DNA of 64,000 nt from CADCVW01 sp964251385. Lineage in GTDB: Bacteria; Pseudomonadota; Alphaproteobacteria; Sphingomonadales; Sphingomonadaceae. Under the pieces are notes generated by a model. It was given only the letters and a program-made list of their open reading frames with translations, was not told where the DNA came from and ran no database searches. Where the stretch lies: contig CAXUJK010000001.1 in assembly GCA_964251385.1 (NCBI GenBank), positions 1,178,001 through 1,242,000 on the forward strand. The letters are read 5' to 3'. How positions within the stretch are numbered: position 1 is the stretch's first letter; each line of letters begins with the position of its first letter. The translations under genes were made by a program, and so were the position numbers. Shown piece by piece: positions 16,284-24,471 of this stretch.

Positions 16284-16534
16284 TCAACCCTCGTCGTCGA
16301 CGATATCGCAATTACGCGCCGCGTCGGTACCCGCGTCGACATCCTCCAGGGTCATCAGTGACCCACCGGTTGGTACAAGCATCTGGCCTTCGCGCTTCAA
16401 ACCCGGAGGCGGGTCGAACTCCAGCGGCAACACGTACTCCCTGAGCGCATCGTCCACGACCTGCGTCACTGTCATCCGATCTCGCGCGCAATCTGGTCCG
16501 CGCGCTCGCGCGCATAAGCTGAGCGGATGATAAG
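16284..16534 (-). pseudogene. VapB-like antitoxin remnant, frameshifted and without toxin
   Basis: Two frames on the minus strand join into one antitoxin-like protein. The first gives LIIRSAYARERADQIAREIG and stops at 16472-16474. The second starts in the overlapping ATG at 16475 with MTVTQVVDDALREYVLPLEF and runs to GSLMTLEDVDAGTDAARNCD. The joined text has the RADQIAREIG-MTVTQVVDDALR ribbon-helix-helix pattern and the C-terminal toxin-binding tail of VapB-type antitoxins. One base is missing at the join, and no ATG or GTG stands before the first half. Only about 100 bases remain before the TonB-like gene, too few for a PIN toxin. The C-terminal piece of 63 residues might still be translated. 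Confidence 0.45.
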
Positions 16535-16571
16535 GAGCGGCGGTCGAGTGCGAGACGTCCCTTTTTCTCTC

Positions 16572-17039
16572 CTAACGACTAGCGGGCTTGTCGCGGTCGC
16601 CGTAGAGGCCCTTGCCTTGAACGCACATGCGGGATCGTTGGCAATCGAGATGCTTGTCGATAAGTGCGCGGGCGGCGCGAACGGACGCGCAAGGCGTACC
16701 GACATCGAAGTCGAGAACGGCGAAGGGGTGCGGAAGCATCTGGGACGTCAGGCTTAGATACCGTTCGATCATCGTTTCGCCGGTGGTCGGCGTACCCGTG
16801 GACAGGTCCGCGTCCGCTCCGTTCCAGGTCATCCTTCCCGATCCCTCGACCGTTACGATATTGTAGTGAGGTGCCGTGACACCAATCGGCCGTCCTTCCC
16901 ACAAGGCCGGATCGTTCCAACGATAGAACCCGGCCGGCGGCATCGCGCAATCGGGCTGGCGGGCGGCATCGCACCCGGCCAACATCGACAAGGCTGCTGC
17001 AACCGACCTCCGCATGTGCGGCGGAAACTGCACTGGCAT
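16572..17039 (-). CDS. putative lipoprotein, function unknown
   Basis: An exported protein of up to 155 residues. The stretch MRRSVAAALSMLAGCDAARQ is a lipoprotein signal with the lipobox L-A-G-C, so it is probably anchored in the membrane by the cysteine. The mature part has MPPAGFYRWNDPALWEGRPI, the two cysteines of CASV and CQRS, and ends KGLYGDRDKPASR. I do not recognise the family. ATG 17039 has a weak AGG site; ATG 17015, directly at the signal peptide, is as likely. It lies just upstream of the decayed antitoxin gene. Confidence 0.65.
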   Translation of the reverse strand: MPVQFPPHMRRSVAAALSMLAGCDAARQPDCAMPPAGFYRWNDPALWEGRPIGVTAPHYNIVTVEGSGRMTWNGADADLSTGTPTTGETMIERYLSLTSQMLPHPFAVLDFDVGTPCASVRAARALIDKHLDCQRSRMCVQGKGLYGDRDKPASR

Positions 17040-17267
17040 GCCTACCTAACACAAGGGTGCGAAACGACTTTCCTACAGCTGGCCCTTGTGCCTAAACCAC
17101 GACATGGCCGTCATCCTTGCTTTATCGTCTGCCGCCGTTCGTCGTACCGGTGGAACGTTCGGGCTCCATTTCTTCATGACGTACCATGAACTTCGTGAAC
17201 TTAGGGCGCGCGTGGACGGCAATGAACGCGGCGCGGCTCGCGCAACCTGGTCCCGCTAGGCACTCGC

Positions 17268-19016
17268 ATGCACCATGTCTGCAACGTATCGTCCTCCCTG
17301 TCCGGCCAGCCCTGGCGCTGGCGCGGGCTGGCGGCGCATGACCTGGACCAGGACGATCTCGTCACGCAGCTGCTGTTGTCGCGCGGGGTTCCGCGGAACG
17401 CGCTGGACCTGCACCGTTCGCCCACGATCCGCGGCTTCATGCCCGACCCGTCCATTTTCCAGGACATGGACCGCGCCGCCGCGCGGCTGGCTGACGCTGT
17501 GCAGCGACAGGAGTCCGTCACCGTCTTCGGCGACTACGACGTCGACGGCGCGACCTCCGCCGCGCTGCTCATCCGGCTGCTGCGCGAGCTCGGCTGCGCC
17601 CCCGCGCATTATATTCCCGATCGCATCGCGGAAGGGTACGGCCCGTCTGGACCCGCGCTCGTCCGCCTCGCAAAAGGCGGCGCGAGCCTGATCGTCACCG
17701 TCGACTGCGGCGCGCAGGCGTTCGACGCGCTCGCCGCGGCGCGCGACCACGGTGTCGACATTCTCGTCGTCGACCACCACAAATGCGGGACGAGCCTTCC
17801 GCACGCGCACGCGCTGGTCAACCCGAACCGTCTCGACGAGGACGATCATGCGGCCAGTCACGGCCATCTGGCGGCGGTCGGCGTCGCCTTCCTTCTGGCG
17901 GCAGCGACCGTGCGCACGCTGCGGAACCGCGGCTTCTTCGCGAGCCGCCCCGAACCCAAGCTCACCGACCTGCTCGACTTGGTCGCGCTCGGCACCGTTG
18001 CCGACGTCGCGCGTCTGACCGGCCTCAACCGCGCCTTTGTCACGCAGGGCCTCAAGGTCATGGCCAACCCCCGCAACGTCGGGCTCGCCGCCCTCCTCGA
18101 CGTCTCGCGGCTCAAATCCGCACCCACATGCCGCGACCTGAGTTTCGCATTGGGGCCGCGCATCAACGCGGGCGGGCGCGTCGGCAAGTCGGACCTGGGG
18201 GTCCGCCTGCTCGTCACCGAAGACGAGGAGGAAGCGCGAACCATCGCCGCCGAACTCGAACGTTTGAACGAGGAACGCCGCGCGATCGAAGGCGATGTCG
18301 CCGAAGCCGCCGATCTGCTGGCGAACGCGCAGAGCCGTCCCGTCGCGGTCGTGTCCGGCCATGGCTGGCACCCCGGCGTCATCGGCATCGTCGCGGGGCG
18401 GCTGAAGGAACGGCTCGGCCGCCCCACGATCGTGATCGCGATCGACGAACACGGGATGGGCAAGGGGTCGGGCCGTTCGATCCCCGGTGTCGACTTGGGC
18501 GCCGCCGTTCTTGCCGCCAAGGACCACGGCCTGCTGATCGCGGGCGGAGGCCACGCCATGGCGGCGGGGCTGACGGTCGCCGCCGACGCGATCCCGACGC
18601 TGACCGCGTTCCTGTCCGAACGCCTTGCCCACGACATTGCGGCCGCCACCGCCAACCGCGCTTTGTTGCTCGACGTCGTCTTGACCTGCGGCGGCGTTAC
18701 GCCCGACCTGTGCGAGGCGCTTGATGTCGGCGGACCCTACGGCATGGGCTGGCCCGCCCCGCGCGTCGCCGCCGGGCCCGTACGCATCGTCAAGGCCGAC
18801 ATCGTGGGCCAAGGCCATGTCCGCGCGATCATGGCGGGCGACGACGGCCGCTCGCTCAAGACCGTCGCCTTCCGCGCCGCGCAGCTTCCGCTCGGCCAGG
18901 CCTTGTTGGCCGCGCCCCCCGACCGCCGCCTGTGGGTCGCGGGCCGCGTCAAGATCGACGACTGGGGCGACCGGCGGCAGGCCGAGATGCACCTGGACGA
19001 CGCGGCATGGGCGTAA
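17268..19016 (+). CDS. recJ: single-stranded-DNA-specific exonuclease RecJ
   Basis: 5'-3' exonuclease on single-stranded DNA, used in recombination and mismatch repair. The 582 residues hold the DHH-family motifs in order: motif I FGDYDVDGATSAALL (about 90), motif II VTVDCGAQAF, motif III VVDHHKCG (about 168, shows the DHH triad), and the DHHA1 motif IAGGGHAMAAGLTVA (about 425); an OB-fold follows. The start ATG at 17268 lies only a few residues before the conserved region; no strong ribosome site is seen. It is followed by the tRNA-Glu gene with its own promoter. Confidence 0.95.
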   Translation: MHHVCNVSSSLSGQPWRWRGLAAHDLDQDDLVTQLLLSRGVPRNALDLHRSPTIRGFMPDPSIFQDMDRAAARLADAVQRQESVTVFGDYDVDGATSAALLIRLLRELGCAPAHYIPDRIAEGYGPSGPALVRLAKGGASLIVTVDCGAQAFDALAAARDHGVDILVVDHHKCGTSLPHAHALVNPNRLDEDDHAASHGHLAAVGVAFLLAAATVRTLRNRGFFASRPEPKLTDLLDLVALGTVADVARLTGLNRAFVTQGLKVMANPRNVGLAALLDVSRLKSAPTCRDLSFALGPRINAGGRVGKSDLGVRLLVTEDEEEARTIAAELERLNEERRAIEGDVAEAADLLANAQSRPVAVVSGHGWHPGVIGIVAGRLKERLGRPTIVIAIDEHGMGKGSGRSIPGVDLGAAVLAAKDHGLLIAGGGHAMAAGLTVAADAIPTLTAFLSERLAHDIAAATANRALLLDVVLTCGGVTPDLCEALDVGGPYGMGWPAPRVAAGPVRIVKADIVGQGHVRAIMAGDDGRSLKTVAFRAAQLPLGQALLAAPPDRRLWVAGRVKIDDWGDRRQAEMHLDDAAWA

Positions 19017-19045
19017 TCGAGCTTACGGCGCGATGACGTACGTTG

Positions 19046-19074
19046 TTGACCCCTGCCCGCCCGCCCCCTAATCG
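19046..19074 (+). promoter_or_regulatory. sigma-70-type promoter of tRNA-Glu
   Basis: TTGACC at 19046-19051, a 17-nt spacer and TAATCG at 19069-19074, ending 18 nt before the tRNA. The match and spacing are good for a housekeeping promoter. Confidence 0.6.
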
Positions 19075-19092
19075 CGGGCTTCTTCGTACCAG

Positions 19093-19167
19093 GGCCCCTT
19101 CGTCTAGTGGTTAGGACGCGGCCCTTTCACGGCTGAAACACGGGTTCAAGTCCCGTAGGGGTCACCA
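19093..19167 (+). tRNA. tRNA-Glu (anticodon UUC)
   Basis: A cloverleaf is readable: acceptor GGCCCCT pairs with AGGGGTC (one G-U at 2-71), U8 is present, the D arm is TCTAGTGGTTAGGA, the anticodon arm GCGGCCCTTTCACGGCTG has TTC in the loop, and the T arm is CGGGTTCAAGTCCCG. The terminal CCA is encoded at 19165-19167. Confidence 0.97.
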
Positions 19168-19192
19168 CCCTCCTGGTTGAAGAAAGACTCGC

Positions 19193-19732
19193 ATGTCCGA
19201 CCGCAGCCCGATGAAGCCGCCGCCCGTGCCGATGGGCATGAGCCGCACGCTCTCCGACAACATCGTGGCGGTCCAGAAGCGCGAGGCGAATCAAGCGGCC
19301 GCCATGCCGCTCGCCGATCGCATCGCCGACGGCATTACGCGCTTCACGGGGTCGATGACGTTCGTCGTCCTGCACCTCGTCGTCTACGGCCTCTGGATCG
19401 CGATCAACCTGGGCGCGATCCCGTTCATCCCCCGCTTCGACCCGACCTTCGTCCTGCTCGCGACCGAGGCGTCGATCGAGGCGATCTTCCTGTCCACCTT
19501 CGTGCTCATCAGCCAGAACCGCATGGGCGCGCTCGCCGACAAGCGCGCCGACCTCGACCTCCAGATCAACCTGCTGGCCGAACACGAGCTGACCAAGCTG
19601 TCGGTGCTGGTGTCGGCGATCGCGGACAAGCTGGGCGTCGCGCAGGAAGACGACATGGCCGAGGTCCGCCAGGACGTCGATCCGGTCGCGGTCCTGGAGG
19701 TCATCGAAACGGTGAAGGGGAACGCGAGCTGA
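19193..19732 (+). CDS. DUF1003 membrane protein
   Basis: A 179-residue member of the DUF1003 family, function unknown. Two membrane segments form a hairpin: FVVLHLVVYGLWIAINLGAI (about 62-81) and FVLLATEASIEAIFLSTFVLI (about 89-109), followed at once by the family motif SQNRMGALADKRADLD and a long soluble coiled-coil-prone tail. A purine-rich GAAGAAAG lies before the ATG. It stands alone between the tRNA and a repeat element that separates it from the convergent inositol-phosphate synthase gene. Confidence 0.88.
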   Translation: MSDRSPMKPPPVPMGMSRTLSDNIVAVQKREANQAAAMPLADRIADGITRFTGSMTFVVLHLVVYGLWIAINLGAIPFIPRFDPTFVLLATEASIEAIFLSTFVLISQNRMGALADKRADLDLQINLLAEHELTKLSVLVSAIADKLGVAQEDDMAEVRQDVDPVAVLEVIETVKGNAS

Positions 19733-19738
19733 TAAGCA

Positions 19739-19826
19739 CGTCATCCCAGCGCATGCTGGGATCTCGGGGAGCCTCGACTGCCGGCAACTCCGCACCACCA
19801 AGATCCCGGCATGCGCTGGGATGACG
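19739..19826. repeat. CGTCAT...ATGACG intergenic element, copy A
   Basis: An 88-bp element with inverted ends: CGTCATCCCAGCGCATGCTG at the left matches the complement of the right end, which finishes GCTGGGATGACG. The centre contains CCGGCA. Two other copies occur in this window (41083-41170, 62457-62534). It fills the gap between two convergent genes and can fold into a long hairpin. No coding capacity; it looks like a non-autonomous miniature inverted-repeat element. Confidence 0.85.
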
Positions 19827-19827
19827 G

Positions 19828-20919
19828 CTATGCTCCGATCCACGCCTCCAGCGCATCATGCGCCGCGTCGTCCGTCATCTGTTCTGGCGGGTGCTTGCAG
19901 AAATATGCTGCGGCCGGGTGGATGACCCCGCCGATGCCGCGGTCGCGCGCGACCTTGGCGCAGCGGATCATGTCGATCGCCACCCCCGCGCTGTTGGGCG
20001 AATCCTCAACCGATAGCCGCAATTCGAGGTTGAGCGGGACGCCCCCGAACATCTGCCCTTCCATGCGCAGGAAACAGACCTTGTTGTCGTTCTGCCACGC
20101 CACGTAGTCCGACGGCCCGATGTGTATGTCGTCCGGATCGAGCCGGTGCCCCGCCACCGACTGCACCGCCTCCGTCTTCGAAATCTTCTTCGATTTGAGC
20201 CGCGACCGGTTCGCCATGTTGGCGAAATCCGTGTTGCCGCCCGTGTTCAACTGATACGTGCGGTCCAGCTTGACCCCGCGCTTGGCGAACAGGTCGGTCA
20301 GCACGCGGTGCACGATCGTCGCGCCCAGCTGCGCCTTGATGTCGTCGCCGATGATCGGCACCCCCGCATCGGCGAAACGCTTCGCCCACACGGCGTCCGA
20401 GGCGATGAACACGGGAATATTATTGACGAACGCGACCCCCGCCTCCAGCGCGCACTCGGCGTAGAACTCGGTCGCGGCTTGCGACCCGACTGGCAGGTAA
20501 TTGACCAGCACGTCCGCGCGCGTCTCTCGCAAATGCGCGACGACCTCTGCCTGGTCGGGCTCCGCCGCATCCGCGACCAGGAACGTGCGGTCGTCCCCAT
20601 ACTCCGCCATATGCTCGGCCACACCGTCGAGCACCCGCCCCATGCGCACGGGCACACCGGCGTCGGGCACATGGTCGCAGAACACCGCGGTACAGTTGGG
20701 CTTGGCGAATATGGCGTGCGCCACATCGACCCCCACCTTGCGCCGGTCGACGTCCCATGCCGCCACCACGCGGATGTCACGCGGCCGGTATCCGCCCAGG
20801 TCCCAGTGCATCAGCCCGATCTGTTCGTTCGCCCCGCCATTGGCGTAGTGCGCCAGGCCCTGCACGAGCGACGACGCGCAGTTGCCGACGCCCACGATCG
20901 CGAGGTTGATCCCGCTCAT
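19828..20919 (-). CDS. ino1: inositol-3-phosphate synthase
   Basis: Converts glucose-6-phosphate to 1D-myo-inositol 3-phosphate with NAD, the first step of inositol synthesis. The 363 residues match the prokaryotic MIPS family: the Rossmann motif VGVGNCASSLVQGL at the N-terminus, IIGDDIKAQLGATIVHRVL with active-site lysine, and LNTGGNTDFANMANRSRLK. The ATG at 20917-20919 overlaps the stop of the glycoside-hydrolase gene (ATGA). It is the last of four overlapping leftward genes. MIPS is uncommon in proteobacteria, so its place next to glycosyltransferases suggests an inositol-containing product. Confidence 0.95.
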   Translation of the reverse strand: MSGINLAIVGVGNCASSLVQGLAHYANGGANEQIGLMHWDLGGYRPRDIRVVAAWDVDRRKVGVDVAHAIFAKPNCTAVFCDHVPDAGVPVRMGRVLDGVAEHMAEYGDDRTFLVADAAEPDQAEVVAHLRETRADVLVNYLPVGSQAATEFYAECALEAGVAFVNNIPVFIASDAVWAKRFADAGVPIIGDDIKAQLGATIVHRVLTDLFAKRGVKLDRTYQLNTGGNTDFANMANRSRLKSKKISKTEAVQSVAGHRLDPDDIHIGPSDYVAWQNDNKVCFLRMEGQMFGGVPLNLELRLSVEDSPNSAGVAIDMIRCAKVARDRGIGGVIHPAAAYFCKHPPEQMTDDAAHDALEAWIGA

Positions 20920-21830
20920 GCGGCCACCTGCGCACGCGCACGGGGAGCATATCTCTCGATCATGGAGCCGCAGAAGTCGGCAAATGCTTCGGGCTCGCGC
21001 GGCGCGCTCGTATGATGCGGCGCGATGCCCAGATGTTGCGGCGTGAAGCAGAACGTGACCGTCGTCTCGAAATCCGCCAAGGCCTCCATCTGCCGGTCGA
21101 ACCAGTCGGTCGCGCCTTCGCGGAACGAGTCCGCCCAGCTCAACCCCGTGCGCAGATGCGTCACCCCCAGATCTTTCATGATCCGCACCGCGTCGTCCAG
21201 TCGCGGATCGTGAAAGTGGAACCACTGCATCAACCCCATCGCGGGCGCGTGCTTGCGAAACGTCTCCAGGCTCGGCTTGGGCGTCCCATCCTCGCGGATC
21301 AGCCCCATGTAGAAATGGCGGTAGTAACTCGACCCTTCCGCCTCACGATGCCGCGTCTCCGCGCCCCAGGATTGCGGCAGGTCGAACAGCGAATACCAGA
21401 AGATGCGCGGCACCCGCCCGACGAGAAGCTCGGCGGTGCGATCGACACCAAAGACCTGCACTTCTTCCGCCCCGAACGATCCGACCCCGACCTCGGTCAC
21501 CCAAACTTCGTGGTCGGGCACGACCGCTTCGATTTCCGCGATGCGCTCGGGCCAGCTGTTCAGCGGCCACAGGTTCCAGTCGAGCGGAAAGCCGTGCACC
21601 GCGACCACGTCGACCGCGTCCAGCACACCGCGCGGGCGCAACTTCTCCACCCAATGCGCGTCGATCGGCGACATCCCGCCCAGCACGCGCTTGACCTGCG
21701 GGTTGACGCTGCGGATCGCGTTCCCCGCCAACACCGCCATCTGCGAAAACTTCGACCAGTCGGGGTCGACCTCCGGGTCCCAATGCGACTTGTTGTTGGG
21801 TTCGTTCCAGATCATCGCGGCTTCGATCAT
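20916..21830 (-). CDS. clan-A-like glycoside hydrolase with permuted barrel order
   Basis: A 304-residue TIM-barrel-like protein related to beta-xylosidase-type (GH39-like) enzymes. The acid/base motif WNEPNN is at residues 8-13, only at the very N-terminus, and the likely nucleophile is Glu113 in WVTEVGVGSFG. The strands that normally come first (GVTHLRTGLSWADSF, about 222-236, and TTVTFCFTPQHLG, about 256-268) are at the C-terminus, so the barrel appears circularly permuted. No signal peptide: it should act in the cytoplasm. It overlaps both neighbours by four bases. I infer a glycoside hydrolase or transglycosidase role in making or trimming the locus product. Confidence 0.75.
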   Translation of the reverse strand: MIEAAMIWNEPNNKSHWDPEVDPDWSKFSQMAVLAGNAIRSVNPQVKRVLGGMSPIDAHWVEKLRPRGVLDAVDVVAVHGFPLDWNLWPLNSWPERIAEIEAVVPDHEVWVTEVGVGSFGAEEVQVFGVDRTAELLVGRVPRIFWYSLFDLPQSWGAETRHREAEGSSYYRHFYMGLIREDGTPKPSLETFRKHAPAMGLMQWFHFHDPRLDDAVRIMKDLGVTHLRTGLSWADSFREGATDWFDRQMEALADFETTVTFCFTPQHLGIAPHHTSAPREPEAFADFCGSMIERYAPRARAQVAA

Positions 21831-22642
21831 GAGGCGGAGCCTCGCGCGGGGTAGACAGCCGGTCTATTCCCGGATTCGACGAACGGCACGGGCGCGATCC
21901 TGCACAGATACACCTCCGCCTCGGGCCGCGCCTCGATCGAAAAGCCGGCGGCGCGCAGCATCGCCTCCGACCCCGCCCGGTTCGCCGCCCACCAGTTCGT
22001 CCAATCGCCCGAATATTCGCGCTCGACGAAATGCATCTTCGGATAGCCGGGATGATCAAAAATCGGCGACGGATCGAACGTGCCCGGCATATGGAACGGG
22101 TGATCCTCGGGCACCTCCGCAACCTCTTCCGACCCGCGCTGCATCGTCTGGAACAGCATCGCGTCCCCCACGACGTGCTCGCGGATCAGGTCGAGCGCCA
22201 ACAGCGGATGGCGCAGGTGGTAGAACACCCCCATGAAGATCACGAGGTCGAACGTTTCGCCCAATGCGCCAACGTCGTAGACGTCGAGCCTGCGAAACTC
22301 GACCGCGTCCGCGAACCCCAACACCTCCGCCGCCAGCCGCCCCTGCGCCAGATAGCGTTCGTCGCTGTCGATCCCCACGACCCGCGCCGCCCCACGGCGC
22401 GCCATTTCCATGCTGTAGAACCCCGCGTTGCACCCGATGTCGAGCACGGTCTTGCCGCGCAGGTCGGCGGGCAGCGCGTGCGCGAAGCGGTCGAATTTGA
22501 ACCCGGGATAGTTGCCCAGGAAATGATCGGGCGCGGTCCACAGCTCCGCGCCATGCCCCAAATCCATGTTGTGGAACCAGGGCGCGAGCGCGTCCACACG
22601 CGCCCGCAAATCGTCACGTTTTATCGCGGCGACAGCCGTCAT
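21827..22642 (-). CDS. SAM-dependent methyltransferase
   Basis: A 271-residue class I methyltransferase. Motif I is VLDIGCNAGFYSMEMARRGA (residues about 62-81), followed by the acidic VVGIDSDERYL, and the motif-IV region FDLVIFMGVFYHLRHPLLAL, which resembles the tRNA-modifying CmoB group in layout but serves an unknown substrate here. The tail has several tryptophans (DWTNWWAANRAGSEAMLRAA). ATG 22642 has a purine-rich GAAGGGGGAAG site and overlaps the phosphatase stop (ATGA). Its place among inositol and sugar genes suggests methylation of a cyclitol or sugar, which is inference. Confidence 0.85.
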   Translation of the reverse strand: MTAVAAIKRDDLRARVDALAPWFHNMDLGHGAELWTAPDHFLGNYPGFKFDRFAHALPADLRGKTVLDIGCNAGFYSMEMARRGAARVVGIDSDERYLAQGRLAAEVLGFADAVEFRRLDVYDVGALGETFDLVIFMGVFYHLRHPLLALDLIREHVVGDAMLFQTMQRGSEEVAEVPEDHPFHMPGTFDPSPIFDHPGYPKMHFVEREYSGDWTNWWAANRAGSEAMLRAAGFSIEARPEAEVYLCRIAPVPFVESGNRPAVYPARGSAS

Positions 22643-23229
22643 GCTTCCCCCTTCGCATTGAGTCCCGTCAGGCGCGCGCCCCACGTGCCCACGATCAACG
22701 TGCTGACCGATGCAGCATCTATGTCAAAGCGCAAGAGATTGTCGAACGGCAGTCCCAGATAATGGCACAACACCCCGCGGATGATGTCGCAATGCGTGAC
22801 GGTCGCGATCGTCTCACCCGATCCCGCGTGGCGCTCGATATGCGCCACGGCACGCGCGGCCGCCTCCTTCTGGCTCTCGCCCCCGGGCGGCCGCGCGCTG
22901 CCCCGCACCGTGTTCCAAGCGCGCCAGCCGGGATCCTGCTCGAGCGCGAGAAAGCTCTTGTCGCTCCACCGCCCGAAATCGATCTCGTCGAGCGCGGGGT
23001 GAACTTCTACCGAGACGCGGCAGTGGCGCGCGATCGCAGACGCGGTCTCCTGCGCCCGCCGTCGCGGGCTTGAATGCACCGCCGTCACCCCACGCCCCGC
23101 CAGCCGTTCCCCCAACAACTCCGCCTCGCGCAATCCCGGTGCCGTCAAAATCGCCTCGGATCGGCCGCTCAACCGCAACCCGTAATCGGCATGCCGCGCG
23201 TGGCGGATGAGGAGGATCGTCGCGTCCAT
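22639..23229 (-). CDS. histidine phosphatase family protein
   Basis: A 196-residue phosphoglycerate-mutase-like phosphatase. The catalytic loop reads LIRHARHADYG (RHA in place of the usual RHG), the second arginine region is VHSSPRRRAQETA, the catalytic acid is probably in LDEIDFGRW, and the second histidine is in VTHCDIIRGVL. It is the first gene of the leftward set of four overlapping genes. Because the last gene makes inositol phosphate, this enzyme could be the phosphatase that frees inositol or a sugar in the same pathway; that is inference from context only. Confidence 0.85.
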   Translation of the reverse strand: MDATILLIRHARHADYGLRLSGRSEAILTAPGLREAELLGERLAGRGVTAVHSSPRRRAQETASAIARHCRVSVEVHPALDEIDFGRWSDKSFLALEQDPGWRAWNTVRGSARPPGGESQKEAAARAVAHIERHAGSGETIATVTHCDIIRGVLCHYLGLPFDNLLRFDIDAASVSTLIVGTWGARLTGLNAKGEA

Positions 23230-23264
23230 TCGTCCCGCATAGGCACGCGGATCGGGCGTGTCGC

Positions 23265-23279
23265 TTAACCTGTGTTTAG
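23265..23279. promoter_or_regulatory. CtrA-like box between divergent operons
   Basis: TTAA-CCTGTGT-TTAG, one mismatch from the CtrA consensus TTAA-N7-TTAA. It lies in the 129-bp gap that must hold both promoters of the divergent locus. A TTGACT hexamer is nearby at about 23298-23303. Confidence 0.35.
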
Positions 23280-23358
23280 CAGCATCAACAAACCCGCTTG
23301 ACTCGGTCGCGGTGATTCTGAACGGGGCGTGTAGAAGAAGAAGCTCGCGGGGAAAAAC

Positions 23359-24471
23359 TTGACCGAACATGTCCTGATCACCGGCGGCGCGGGTTTCATC
23401 GGCCGCTTCGTCGCCGACGAGCTTTTGGGCCGCGGACACCGGGTGCGCGTTCTCGACAGCCTGATCGACCAGGTGCACTCGGGCCGCGGTCGTCCGGATG
23501 CCTTGAGCCGGGACGTCGAACTGATCGAAGGCGACGTTCGCGACGCGGACGCAGTGCGCGGCGCGCTTCGGGGCGTCGACAGCGTCATCCATCTCGCCGC
23601 CGAGGTCGGGGTAGGGCAATCGATGTACGATGTCGAACGCTACACCTCGGTCAACGACGTCGGCACCGCCGTGCTGATGGAAGCGCTGATCGCGAACCCC
23701 GTCCGCCGCGTCGTCACCGCCTCGTCGATGTCGATCTACGGCGAAGGTTTGTACCGCGACGCCGACGGCAACAGCGTCGAGGACGCGACCCGCGGCCCGC
23801 GCACGAGCGACATCGGCGGCTGGGACCCGCTCGACGCAGCTGGCCGCGCGCTGATCCCCGTCGGCACGCCCGAATGGAAGCGCCCCAGCCTGACGTCCGT
23901 CTACGCATTGAACAAATACGTGCAGGAGCGCACGACGCTGATCCTCGCCGCGCCCTACGGCATGGAAGGCGTGTGCCTGCGGCTGTTCAACGTCTACGGC
24001 CCCGGCCAGGCGCTCTCCAATCCGTACACGGGCGTGCTCGCGATCTTCGCGTCGCGCCTGCTCAACGGCCAGACTCCGTTGGTGTTCGAGGACGGCCGCC
24101 AGCAGCGCGACTTCGTCCATGTCTCTGACATCGCCCGAGCGTTCGCGGATGCGCTGCACGAACCCCGCGCGGTGGGCGAGGTCCTCAACATCGGCGGAGG
24201 CCGCGGCCGATCGGTGCTGGAGGTCGCGCGCGCGCTCGCCGGCGCGATGGGGCGATCGGCGGACGTGGAGATCGTCGGCAAGGGCCGCGCGGGCGACACG
24301 CGCCACTGCTTCGCGGACACGACTCTGGCTGCGGAAAAACTCGGCTTCGAAGCGCGGATGGATTTTGGCCAGGGAGTCGCCGAACTCGCCGAATGGGTCG
24401 CGCGCCAGACCGCCGACGACCGGGTGGAGCACGCGCGCGGCGAACTCGAGCGCCGGGGGCTGGTCGCGTGA
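23359..24471 (+). CDS. NAD-dependent sugar epimerase/dehydratase (extended SDR)
   Basis: A 370-residue nucleotide-sugar SDR. The Rossmann motif GGAGFIGRFVADELLG is at residues 8-23; VIHLAAEVGVGQSMYDV and the catalytic YxxxK in SVYALNKYVQE follow, and VCLRLFNVYGPGQALSNPYT marks the substrate region of UDP-glucose-4-epimerase-like enzymes. The frame opens with TTG at 23359 after CGGGGAAAAAC; no ATG fits the conserved N-terminus MTEHVLITGG. It is the first of six overlapping rightward genes. The exact sugar nucleotide cannot be read from the sequence. Confidence 0.88.
   Translation: MTEHVLITGGAGFIGRFVADELLGRGHRVRVLDSLIDQVHSGRGRPDALSRDVELIEGDVRDADAVRGALRGVDSVIHLAAEVGVGQSMYDVERYTSVNDVGTAVLMEALIANPVRRVVTASSMSIYGEGLYRDADGNSVEDATRGPRTSDIGGWDPLDAAGRALIPVGTPEWKRPSLTSVYALNKYVQERTTLILAAPYGMEGVCLRLFNVYGPGQALSNPYTGVLAIFASRLLNGQTPLVFEDGRQQRDFVHVSDIARAFADALHEPRAVGEVLNIGGGRGRSVLEVARALAGAMGRSADVEIVGKGRAGDTRHCFADTTLAAEKLGFEARMDFGQGVAELAEWVARQTADDRVEHARGELERRGLVA

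Noticed and set aside
17050..17090. CACAAGGG...CCCTTGTG inverted repeat before recJ as a terminator
   Set aside because: A 25-nt loop and no T-run; too weak to call.
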